A DNA stretch of 7,192 bases, from positions 4,716 to 11,907 of the forward strand of contig JAJBTR010000188.1 of NCBI GenBank assembly GCA_020860745.1, given 5' to 3'. The translations under genes were made by a program, and so were the position numbers. Below the pieces are notes generated by a model. That model made no database searches, was not told the DNA's origin, and saw only the letters and a program-made list of their open reading frames with translations. This document shows positions 1-5,289 of the stretch, piece by piece (position 1 is the stretch's first letter; every line of letters starts with the position of its first letter). Origin of the DNA: Lachnospiraceae bacterium. Lineage in GTDB: Bacteria > Bacillota > Clostridia > Lachnospirales > Lachnospiraceae.

Positions 1-1
1 T

Positions 2-76
2 TTTGGCCCGGTTGCCAGAGAGCTTCGTGAGAATCAGTTCATGCGTATCGTTTCTCTTGCTCCGGAAGTATTATAG
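2..76 (+). CDS. rplN: 50S ribosomal protein L14, C-terminal fragment (gene begins upstream of window)
   Basis: Only the last 24 codons and the TAG stop are present. They read FGPVARELRENQFMRIVSLA followed by PEVL, the strongly conserved C-terminus of bacterial L14, so identification is firm although about 80% of the roughly 122-residue protein lies off the left edge. L14 sits on the 30S-facing side of the 50S subunit, next to L19, and contributes to an intersubunit bridge. Its position directly before rplX is the standard start of the spc operon. The TAG stop (74-76) is built into the Shine-Dalgarno of rplX (TAGGAGG), which suggests that translation of the two genes is coupled. Confidence 0.95.
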   Translation, partial: FGPVARELRENQFMRIVSLAPEVL

Positions 77-89
77 GAGGTAGCGATTC

Positions 90-413
90 ATGCTTAAAAT
101 TAAAAAAGGTGATACAGTCAGGGTGATTGCCGGCAAAGATAAAGATAAAGAAGGCAAAGTGATCGCTGTTGACGCAAAGACAAACAGAGTGACCGTTGAG
201 GGCATCAACATGATCACAAAGCATACAAAACCGAGCATGGCAAACCAGGCCGGCGGCATTGTCCAGCAGGAAGCGCCGATCGACATTTCTAATGTCATGT
301 ATCTTGCAGATGGAAAGCCCTCCAGCATCGGATTCGTCTTTGATGGTGTTGATGATAAAGGCAAACCGATCAAGCAGCGCGTTGCCAAAAAGACGGGCAA
401 AATCATTGATTAA
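90..413 (+). CDS. rplX: 50S ribosomal protein L24
   Basis: This 107-residue protein begins MLKIKKGDTVRVIAGKDKDK, the N-terminal KOW motif (about residues 3-32) that defines bacterial L24. Its length is close to the 103 or so residues usual in Firmicutes. L24 is an early assembly protein that binds the 5' domain of 23S rRNA and lies near the polypeptide exit tunnel. The ATG at 90 has AGGAGG at 75-80, overlapping the rplN stop, with 9 bases between it and the start. The protein ends in a lysine-rich stretch (KKTGKIID). The next gene, rplE, starts 22 bases after the stop. In E. coli this junction carries the S8 repressor-binding site, but no comparable hairpin is apparent here. Confidence 0.97.
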   Translation: MLKIKKGDTVRVIAGKDKDKEGKVIAVDAKTNRVTVEGINMITKHTKPSMANQAGGIVQQEAPIDISNVMYLADGKPSSIGFVFDGVDDKGKPIKQRVAKKTGKIID

Positions 414-420
414 GGGGTAA

Positions 421-426
421 AGGAGG
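421..426 (+). promoter_or_regulatory. Shine-Dalgarno deciding the TTG start of rplE
   Basis: AGGAGG, inside the longer match AAAGGAGGT (418-427), lies 9 bases before a TTG codon at 436. No ATG or GTG lies at suitable spacing in this frame, and the protein read from the TTG aligns with the known L5 N-terminus, so the TTG is the start. Confidence 0.85.
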
Positions 427-435
427 TCCATCAAG

Positions 436-975
436 TTGAGTAGATTGAAAGAAACTTATCAAAATGAGATCGTAGACGCTATGATCAAAAAATTTGGTTA
501 TAAGAATATCATGCAGGTGCCGCAGCTCGAGAAGGTTGTCATCAACATGGGCGTCGGAGAGGCGAAAGAGAACGCCAAGATCCTGGAATCTGCCATGAAA
601 GATCTGGAGACCATTTCCGGACAGAAGCCGATCAAGACCATTGCCAAGAAGTCTGTCGCTAACTTCAAGCTCAGAGAAGGTATGGCTATCGGCTGCAAAG
701 TAACCCTGCGCGGCGAGAAGATGTATGAGTTCATGGATCGCCTGATCAACCTCGCGCTTCCCCGTGTACGTGACTTCCGCGGTGTGAATCCGAACTCCTT
801 TGACGGCAGAGGCAATTATGCGCTCGGCATCAAAGAGCAGCTGATTTTCCCGCAAATCGAGTATGACAAGATTGATAAGGTTCGCTGCATGTATATCATC
901 TTTGTCACGACGGCACAGACAGACGAAGAGGCACGCGAGCTGCTGAAACAGTTCAACATGCCGTTTGCGAAATAA
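436..975 (+). CDS. rplE: 50S ribosomal protein L5 (TTG start)
   Basis: This 179-residue protein has the length typical of Firmicutes L5. Characteristic stretches are the N-terminal [13 protein letters not shown], then [18 protein letters not shown] (about residues 31-48), the central region [21 protein letters not shown], and the C-terminal [23 protein letters not shown]5 binds 5S rRNA together with L18 and L25-type proteins, forms part of the central protuberance, and contacts S13 and the P-site tRNA. The start is TTG, which is less efficient than ATG but is supported by a very strong Shine-Dalgarno. A second in-frame TTG at 445 would remove conserved N-terminal residues. rpsN follows 15 bases after the stop. 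Confidence 0.97.
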   Translation: MSRLKETYQNEIVDAMIKKFGYKNIMQVPQLEKVVINMGVGEAKENAKILESAMKDLETISGQKPIKTIAKKSVANFKLREGMAIGCKVTLRGEKMYEFMDRLINLALPRVRDFRGVNPNSFDGRGNYALGIKEQLIFPQIEYDKIDKVRCMYIIFVTTAQTDEEARELLKQFNMPFAK

Positions 976-990
976 CAGGAGGGAATTTTT

Positions 991-1176
991 ATGGCTAAGA
1001 CATCTTTAAAAGTAAAACAGCAGCGCAAACAGAAATTCTCTACCAGAGAATATACCCGCTGCAGAATTTGCGGGCGTCCGCATTCTGTGTTGAAAAAGTA
1101 CGGCATCTGCAGAATCTGCTTCCGTGAGCTGGCCTACAAGGGCGAGATTCCGGGTGTGAAAAAGTCTAGTTGGTAA
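991..1176 (+). CDS. rpsN: 30S ribosomal protein S14, zinc-binding type Z
   Basis: This is a 61-residue S14 of the short, zinc-ribbon class. It has two CxxC knuckles, C24-R-I-C27 and C40-R-I-C43, which would hold one Zn2+. The C-terminus [11 protein letters not shown] is the family signature. S14 binds the 3' head domain of 16S rRNA next to S3 and S10. Type Z proteins need zinc, and some bacteria also carry a zinc-free paralogue elsewhere in the genome, which this window cannot show. AGGAGGG (977-983) precedes the ATG by 7 bases. The TAA stop (1174-1176) begins the Shine-Dalgarno of rpsH (TAAGGAGGAGG), so the two are likely coupled. This gene is placed between rplE and rpsH as in other Firmicutes. 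Confidence 0.97.
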   Translation: MAKTSLKVKQQRKQKFSTREYTRCRICGRPHSVLKKYGICRICFRELAYKGEIPGVKKSSW

Positions 1177-1190
1177 GGAGGAGGCAGAAC

Positions 1191-1595
1191 ATGAGAACGA
1201 CAAACGATCCAATCGCAGATATGCTTACAAGAATCCGCAATGCGAATACTGCAAAGCATGACACAGTAGATATTCCTTCATCCAAAATGAAGCTCGCAAT
1301 CGCTGAGATTTTATATAATGAGGGTTATATTGCAAAATATGAGATCATTCCCGATGGCAATTTCGAGGCGATTCGCGTTACCCTGAAGTACGGCGCTGAC
1401 AAGAATGAGAAAGTCATCTCCGGCATCAAGAGAATCTCCAAACCGGGCCTGCGTGTTTATGCGGGCAAGAATGAAATCCCGAAGGTACTTGGCGGACTGG
1501 GCATCGCGATTCTTTTCACCAACCAGGGCGTGATCACAGACAAGGAAGCGAGAAAGCTTCAGGTCGGCGGCGAAGTGCTGGCTTTTGTGTGGTAA
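1191..1595 (+). CDS. rpsH: 30S ribosomal protein S8
   Basis: This protein has 134 residues (Firmicutes S8 is usually about 132). It opens with [16 protein letters not shown] and closes with [19 protein letters not shown], both diagnostic of S8. S8 is a primary binder of helix 21 in the 16S central domain, and in E. coli it represses the spc operon by binding its mRNA. The ATG at 1191 is chosen over an upstream in-frame TTG at 1170 because AAGGAGGAGG (1175-1184) lies just before it, whereas the TTG would lie inside rpsN. One oddity is that the conserved RNA-contact loop, normally Ser-Thr-Ser, reads F109-T110-N111. The stop codon falls within the 5' arm of a large downstream hairpin (1591-1666). 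Confidence 0.96.
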   Translation: MRTTNDPIADMLTRIRNANTAKHDTVDIPSSKMKLAIAEILYNEGYIAKYEIIPDGNFEAIRVTLKYGADKNEKVISGIKRISKPGLRVYAGKNEIPKVLGGLGIAILFTNQGVITDKEARKLQVGGEVLAFVW

Positions 1596-1666
1596 GAGCG
1601 TTGTCAATAGCCAGGCATGAAGGATGCTTGCATCCTGAAAAGGCTGGGTATCAGACAACTCTTACC
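1591..1666 (+). other. Candidate structured RNA element: 76-nt long imperfect hairpin between rpsH and rplF
   Basis: Three stacked stems can be read. The outer stem is 1591-1598 with 1659-1666 (8 bp) plus 1601-1605 with 1654-1658 (5 bp), separated by a 2-base bulge (CG, 1599-1600). The middle stem is 1607-1614 with 1644-1651, 7 of 8 positions paired with one G-G mismatch. The inner stem is 1621-1626 with 1631-1636, closed by the tetraloop CUUG on a G-C pair, a known very stable loop. The inner stem is flanked by GA on both strands (1619-1620 and 1637-1638), which could form tandem sheared G-A pairs. The rpsH TAA lies in the 5' arm. No U-run follows, so it is not an ordinary terminator. Its role is unknown; an autoregulatory protein-binding site, an RNA-processing site or a stability element are possible. 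Confidence 0.6.
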
Positions 1667-1703
1667 TAATAATCGAATTAAATAATGTACAGGAGGTACG
1701 GGC

Positions 1704-2243
1704 ATGTCACGTATAGGAAGAATGCCAATCGCGGTTCCTGCCGGCGTAACGGTAACAATCGCAGAAAATAATCAAGTGACTGTAAAAGGGCCGAAGGGTA
1801 CTCTGGAGAGAGTGCTTCCGGCTGAGATGGAGATCAGACAGGAAGGCGACGAGATCATCGTTTCCAGACCGAACGATCTGAAAAAAATGAAATCACTCCA
1901 TGGTCTGACCAGAACGCTGATCAACAACATGGTAATCGGGGTGACGGAGGGTTATACCAAAGAGCTGGAGATCAACGGCGTCGGTTACAGAGCATCCAAA
2001 TCCGGGAAGAAGCTTACGCTGAACCTTGGTTATTCCCATCCGGTGGAAATGACGGATCCGGAAGGGTTGGAGGCTGTGGTAGACGGCAATAAGATCACGG
2101 TAAAAGGTATCGACAAAGAGAAAGTCGGCCAGTACGCAGCAGAGATCAGAAGCAAGAGAGCGCCGGAGCCTTACAAGGGCAAAGGTATCAAGTATGCTGA
2201 TGAGGTGATCCGCCGCAAAGTTGGTAAGACCGGTAAGAAATAA
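1704..2243 (+). CDS. rplF: 50S ribosomal protein L6
   Basis: This 179-residue protein has the expected length. It starts [17 protein letters not shown], carries the two tandem alpha/beta repeats of L6 (roughly residues 1-80 and 81-179), and contains the C-terminal family signature [11 protein letters not shown] (about residues 154-164) followed by a lysine/arginine-rich tail. L6 binds helix 97 of 23S rRNA near the sarcin-ricin loop, close to the factor-binding region. The ATG at 1704 has AGGAGG at 1691-1696 with 7 bases of spacing. Unlike its neighbours it is not tightly coupled to the gene before it: a 108-base gap with a long hairpin intervenes. rplR begins 18 bases after the stop. Confidence 0.97.
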   Translation: MSRIGRMPIAVPAGVTVTIAENNQVTVKGPKGTLERVLPAEMEIRQEGDEIIVSRPNDLKKMKSLHGLTRTLINNMVIGVTEGYTKELEINGVGYRASKSGKKLTLNLGYSHPVEMTDPEGLEAVVDGNKITVKGIDKEKVGQYAAEIRSKRAPEPYKGKGIKYADEVIRRKVGKTGKK

Positions 2244-2261
2244 TGGGAGGTGTGACAGGTA

Positions 2262-2630
2262 ATGATCAGTAAAAAATCAAGAGCAGAAGTTCGTGCGAAA
2301 AAGCACAGAAGAATGCGTAATCATTTAGCAGGAACTGCCGAGAGACCGCGCCTGGCCGTCTTCCGGAGCAACAAGCATATGTACGCCCAGATTATTGACG
2401 ATGACGCTCAGACTACTCTTTGCGCAGCTTCCACCATGGAAAAAGAGATCAAGGCCGGACTGAAGTACACAGATGATGTCGAGGCGGCGAAGGCAGTAGG
2501 AACTGCTGTCGCGAAAAAAGCGCTGGAGAAGGGCATCACCACGGTCGTATTTGACAGAGGCGGTTATATCTATCAGGGCAAGGTTCAGGCTCTGGCGGAT
2601 GCAGCACGTGAAGCTGGATTAAACTTTTAA
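2262..2630 (+). CDS. rplR: 50S ribosomal protein L18
   Basis: This protein has 122 residues, close to the roughly 120 of Firmicutes L18. The basic N-terminus ([19 protein letters not shown], residues 3-21) is the flexible 5S rRNA-binding arm. The globular fold follows, with [19 protein letters not shown] and the conserved C-terminal [20 protein letters not shown] then [11 protein letters not shown]18 works with L5 to load 5S rRNA into the central protuberance, and both genes lie in this operon. The start is ATG at 2262, preceded by GGGAGG (2245-2250) with 11 bases of spacing, slightly longer than at most junctions here. rpsE follows after 18 bases with a strong AAGGAGGT. Confidence 0.97.
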   Translation: MISKKSRAEVRAKKHRRMRNHLAGTAERPRLAVFRSNKHMYAQIIDDDAQTTLCAASTMEKEIKAGLKYTDDVEAAKAVGTAVAKKALEKGITTVVFDRGGYIYQGKVQALADAAREAGLNF

Positions 2631-2648
2631 CAAGGAGGTAGAGCGACG

Positions 2649-3158
2649 ATGAAACGGACCATTATTGACCCAAGTCAGTTTGAATTAGAAGAAAAAGTCG
2701 TAGCCATCAAGCGTGTAACGAAAGTTGTTAAAGGTGGACGCAATATGCGTTTTACAGCTTTAGTTGTTGTTGGTGACCGCAACGGTCATGTTGGCGCAGG
2801 CTTAGGCAAGGCTCTGGAGATTCCCGAGGCGATCCGCAAGGGAAAAGAGGATGCCATGAAGAACCTTATCGAAGTGAAGCTGGATGAGAACAACAGTATC
2901 ACACATGATATCACCGGCAAGCATACGGGTGTTTCCGTACTGCTGAAGAGATCTCCGGAAGGTACCGGTGTGATCGCCGGCGGCCCGGCGCGTAACGTAT
3001 GCGACCTTGCCGGCATCAAGAACATCCGTACAAAGTCTCTGGGTTCCAACAACAAGCAGAATGTTGTCCTTGCGACGATTGATGCGCTCAGCCAGTTGAA
3101 ATCCCCGGAAGAAGTGGCAAGACTTCGCGGTAAATCTGTAGAAGAGATACTGGGTTAA
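2649..3158 (+). CDS. rpsE: 30S ribosomal protein S5
   Basis: This 169-residue protein compares with about 166 in relatives. The N-terminal double-stranded-RNA-binding-like domain (about residues 14-77) includes the signature [20 protein letters not shown] (26-45) and [10 protein letters not shown]. The C-terminal domain contains [13 protein letters not shown] and the segment [21 protein letters not shown]5 lies at the mRNA entry channel with S3 and S4 and affects decoding fidelity. The loop around VVKGGR is where spectinomycin-resistance changes are known in other species, and the sequence here looks unaltered. AAGGAGGT (2632-2639) precedes the ATG. The TAA stop (3156-3158) starts the rpmD Shine-Dalgarno TAAGGAGG. 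Confidence 0.97.
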   Translation: MKRTIIDPSQFELEEKVVAIKRVTKVVKGGRNMRFTALVVVGDRNGHVGAGLGKALEIPEAIRKGKEDAMKNLIEVKLDENNSITHDITGKHTGVSVLLKRSPEGTGVIAGGPARNVCDLAGIKNIRTKSLGSNNKQNVVLATIDALSQLKSPEEVARLRGKSVEEILG

Positions 3159-3171
3159 GGAGGATAGGACA

Positions 3172-3354
3172 ATGGCAGATAAATTAAGAATTACACTTGT
3201 AAAATCAACCATCGGTGCGATTCCGAAGCACAGAAAAACAGTGGCGGCTCTCGGGCTGAAAAAGCTGAATAAGACTGTAGAACTTCCGGATAACGCGGCA
3301 ACCCGTGGCATGATCCAGCAGGTCAGACATTTGGTAAAAGTTGAGGAAGTTTAA
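3172..3354 (+). CDS. rpmD: 50S ribosomal protein L30
   Basis: This 60-residue protein has the full length of bacterial L30. It reads [20 protein letters not shown], then [17 protein letters not shown] and a C-terminal [14 protein letters not shown], which together form the single ferredoxin-like alpha/beta domain of the family. L30 binds 23S rRNA on the solvent side of the 50S subunit, near L5's side of the central protuberance. The Shine-Dalgarno TAAGGAGG at 3156-3163 overlaps the rpsE stop and is 8 bases from the ATG, so translation is probably coupled to rpsE. The position between rpsE and rplO is the standard one. rplO begins 20 bases after the stop. Confidence 0.97.
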   Translation: MADKLRITLVKSTIGAIPKHRKTVAALGLKKLNKTVELPDNAATRGMIQQVRHLVKVEEV

Positions 3355-3360
3355 GCAGGT

Positions 3361-3367
3361 AAGGAGG
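3361..3367 (+). promoter_or_regulatory. Shine-Dalgarno favouring the second of two adjacent ATGs in rplO
   Basis: AAGGAGG is followed by two adjacent in-frame ATG codons at 3372 and 3375. Spacing is 4 bases to the first and 7 to the second. The second gives a 146-residue L15 starting [12 protein letters not shown], which matches the usual N-terminus and length, so it is preferred. Both may be used. Confidence 0.7.
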
Positions 3368-3374
3368 TGTCATG

Positions 3375-3815
3375 ATGGAATTATCAAATTTACAGCCGGC
3401 AGCAGGTTCAACGCATGGCGACCGTTTCCGCAAAGGCCGCGGACACGGATCAGGAAACGGAAAGACGGCAGGTTATGGTCACAAGGGACAGAAAGCGCGT
3501 TCCGGAGCACCGAGACCCGGTTTTGAAGGCGGTCAGATGCCTTTGTACAGACGTATCCCCAAGAGAGGGTTCACCAATAGAAACACGAAGAATATCGTTG
3601 CTGTAAATATTTCTTCTCTGGAAGTATTTGATAATGATGCAGTAGTGACTGTCGACACATTGGTGGAGACCGGCATTGTAAGAAATCCGAAAGACGGTGT
3701 AAAGATCCTCGGTAACGGAGAGTTTACAAAGAAACTCACTGTTCAGGCGAATGCTTTCAGTGGTTCTGCAAAGGAAAAAATTGAAGCACTGGGCGGAAAA
3801 GCAGAGGTGATCTAA
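3375..3815 (+). CDS. rplO: 50S ribosomal protein L15
   Basis: This protein has 146 residues, the same length as typical Firmicutes L15. The glycine- and arginine-rich N-terminal extension ([20 protein letters not shown] and onward to about residue 60) threads through 23S rRNA. The globular C-terminal domain carries the family signature beginning [21 protein letters not shown]15 is a late-assembling 50S protein. The start is ATG 3375 rather than the immediately preceding ATG at 3372. The last base of the TAA stop is the first base of the secY ATG (TAATG). The final codons of rplO (gag gtg atc) also provide the secY Shine-Dalgarno, so translation of the two genes is likely tightly linked. Confidence 0.96.
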   Translation: MELSNLQPAAGSTHGDRFRKGRGHGSGNGKTAGYGHKGQKARSGAPRPGFEGGQMPLYRRIPKRGFTNRNTKNIVAVNISSLEVFDNDAVVTVDTLVETGIVRNPKDGVKILGNGEFTKKLTVQANAFSGSAKEKIEALGGKAEVI

Positions 3816-5131
3816 TGCTTCAGACAGTTCGTAATGCATTTAAAATCAAGGAAATCAGGAACAGAATTATCTTTACCTTTCTGATGCTGATCGTGGTGCG
3901 TCTCGGATCCCAGATCCCGGCGCCCGGCATCAACGGTGAATATTTCTCCTCCTGGTTTTCTGAGAATTCAGGAAATGCGTTTGGTTTCTTTGATGCGGTT
4001 ACGGGAGGTTCTTTTGAGAATATGTCGGTGTTTGCGCTGAGTATCACGCCGTACATTACATCTTCCATTATCATTCAGCTGCTTACCATAGCGATTCCAA
4101 AGTTTGAAGAGTGGCAGAAGGATGGCGAGGATGGGCGGAAGAAACTGACGGCGATCACGAGATACCTGACGGTTGGTCTTGCGCTTATGGAATCCCTGGC
4201 TATGGCCATTGCTTTTGGCAGACAGGGACTGCTCACAGATTTTAATGCATTGAATGTAATTATGATGGTGATTACCCTGACTGCAGGATCTGCGGTTATC
4301 ATGTGGATCGGTGAGAGGATCACGGAGCGCGGTGTCGGAAACGGAATTTCCATTGTGCTGACGATCAATATTATCTCCAGAATACCTTCCGATCTGTCCA
4401 CTTTATTTGAACAGTTCGTAAAAGGAAAAGAGATTGCTACGGCAGTGCTGAATGCGGCGATCATTGTAGCGATCATTGTTCTGGTGGTTGTCCTGGTTGT
4501 GCTTCTCCAGGGAGCGGAGCACAGGATTCCGGTACAGTATTCGCGGAAAGTAATGGGCCGGAAACAGGTGGGAGGCCAGTCCTCGCAGATCCCGTTGAAG
4601 GTGAATACAGCCGGTGTTATCCCTATCATCTTTGCGCAGTCTCTGATGATGTTCCCGGTAATCATCTGCCAGATGCTTGGCAAGACAGGCGACACATCCG
4701 TATGGGGTAAAATCCTGAATATGCTGACCCAGTCTAACTGGTTTGATTTTAATACACCAATCAATAATATCGGTCTGGCGATTTATATTGTGCTGGTGAT
4801 TGCGTTTGCGTATTTCTATACATCCATCACGTTTAATCCGCTGGAAGTGGCGGATAACCTGAAAAAACAGGGTGGATTTATCCCGGGTATCCGTCCCGGC
4901 AAGCCGACCAGCGATTATCTGACAAGGATGCTGAATTATATTATCTTTATCGGCGCGGTAGGACTGGTGATTGTAGCGATCATTCCGATCTTTTTTGAGG
5001 GAGTGTTCAATGCCGATGTCTCTTTTGGAGGTACTTCGCTTATCATTATCGTGGGCGTTATCATTGAGACATTAAAGCAGATAGAATCGCAGATGCTGGT
5101 TCGGAATTACAAAGGATTCTTAAATGATTAA
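3815..5131 (+). CDS. secY: Preprotein translocase subunit SecY
   Basis: This 438-residue integral membrane protein has the normal length for SecY. It forms the protein-conducting channel with SecE and SecG and works with SecA and the ribosome. Ten hydrophobic segments can be placed at about residues 18-36, 70-92, 113-134, 147-166, 177-190, 212-231, 266-287, 317-337, 372-393 and 405-420. Family marks are ITPYITSSIIIQLL (77-90), ITERGVGNGISI (169-180), the cytosolic basic loop YSRKVMGRKQVGG (242-254), LKVNTAGVIPIIFAQS (261-276), the SecA/ribosome-contact loop GGFIPGIRPGKPTSDYL (353-369) and the C-terminal QMLVRNYKGFL. It overlaps rplO by one base. The Shine-Dalgarno-like GAGGTGATC (3804-3812) lies inside rplO. 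A 158-base gap follows. Confidence 0.98.
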   Translation: MLQTVRNAFKIKEIRNRIIFTFLMLIVVRLGSQIPAPGINGEYFSSWFSENSGNAFGFFDAVTGGSFENMSVFALSITPYITSSIIIQLLTIAIPKFEEWQKDGEDGRKKLTAITRYLTVGLALMESLAMAIAFGRQGLLTDFNALNVIMMVITLTAGSAVIMWIGERITERGVGNGISIVLTINIISRIPSDLSTLFEQFVKGKEIATAVLNAAIIVAIIVLVVVLVVLLQGAEHRIPVQYSRKVMGRKQVGGQSSQIPLKVNTAGVIPIIFAQSLMMFPVIICQMLGKTGDTSVWGKILNMLTQSNWFDFNTPINNIGLAIYIVLVIAFAYFYTSITFNPLEVADNLKKQGGFIPGIRPGKPTSDYLTRMLNYIIFIGAVGLVIVAIIPIFFEGVFNADVSFGGTSLIIIVGVIIETLKQIESQMLVRNYKGFLND

Positions 5132-5143
5132 ATACAGTCAGTG

Positions 5144-5170
5144 GGAGATATTCGGAAAACCGGTATCTCC
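5144..5170 (+). terminator. Hairpin after secY; possible weak or read-through terminator
   Basis: GGAGATA (5144-5150) pairs with TATCTCC (5164-5170), and TCGG (5152-5155) pairs with CCGG (5160-5163, one G-U pair) around an AAAA loop, with one bulged U at 5151: 11 pairs in all. It starts 12 bases after the secY stop. The downstream sequence (gctttctgtg) has only a short broken T-run, so strong intrinsic termination is doubtful. It may partly attenuate transcription or protect the 3' end of the upstream message. The adk-infA genes beyond it have no convincing promoter of their own in the gap. Confidence 0.4.
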
Positions 5171-5230
5171 GCTTTCTGTGTCTGTAATATGTGCAGGATT
5201 GTGTAAAGAAAAGCGGCTATGTCATCCGCA

Positions 5231-5245
5231 TCCCGCGCGGCGGGA
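5231..5245 (+). other. Short GC-rich hairpin in the adk leader
   Basis: TCCCGC (5231-5236) and GCGGGA (5240-5245) are perfect inverted repeats around a 3-base loop. It lies 34 bases upstream of the adk Shine-Dalgarno. No U-run follows, so it is not a terminator. The rest of the secY-adk gap (5132-5289) contains no recognisable gene, and no -35/-10 pair with sound spacing was found. Confidence 0.35.
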
Positions 5246-5289
5246 ATGAGGCAGAGACCGACTCCTGCCCGATTGTATAGGAGGGAATC

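Noticed and set aside
1170..1190. An upstream in-frame TTG that would lengthen rpsH by seven residues.
   Set aside because: It lies in the end of rpsN, has no ribosome binding site, and adds residues absent from the S8 family; the Shine-Dalgarno itself would be translated.
1591..1666. The rpsH-rplF palindrome as a miniature transposable element with terminal inverted repeats.
   Set aside because: The flanks (gtgt on the left, taat on the right) show no target-site duplication, the outer repeat contains the rpsH stop codon, and only one copy exists in the window. A genome-wide copy search would settle it.
1617..1685. A 22-codon ATG frame inside the rpsH-rplF gap (MKDACILKRLGIRQLLPNNR then IK).
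   Set aside because: It has no ribosome binding site, lies across the hairpin, and nothing supports translation; the base pairing explains the sequence better.
4463..4984. A 15-base direct repeat (attgtagcgatcatt) at 4463-4477 and 4970-4984 within secY.
   Set aside because: Both copies encode Ile/Val/Ala-rich membrane segments using the same favoured codons; this is most simply coincidence of composition.
5185..5223. Possible promoters for adk (TAATAT at 5185-5190; TTGTGT at 5199-5204 with TATGTC at 5218-5223).
   Set aside because: The first has no -35 at proper distance, and the second has a spacer of only 13 bases; neither is convincing.
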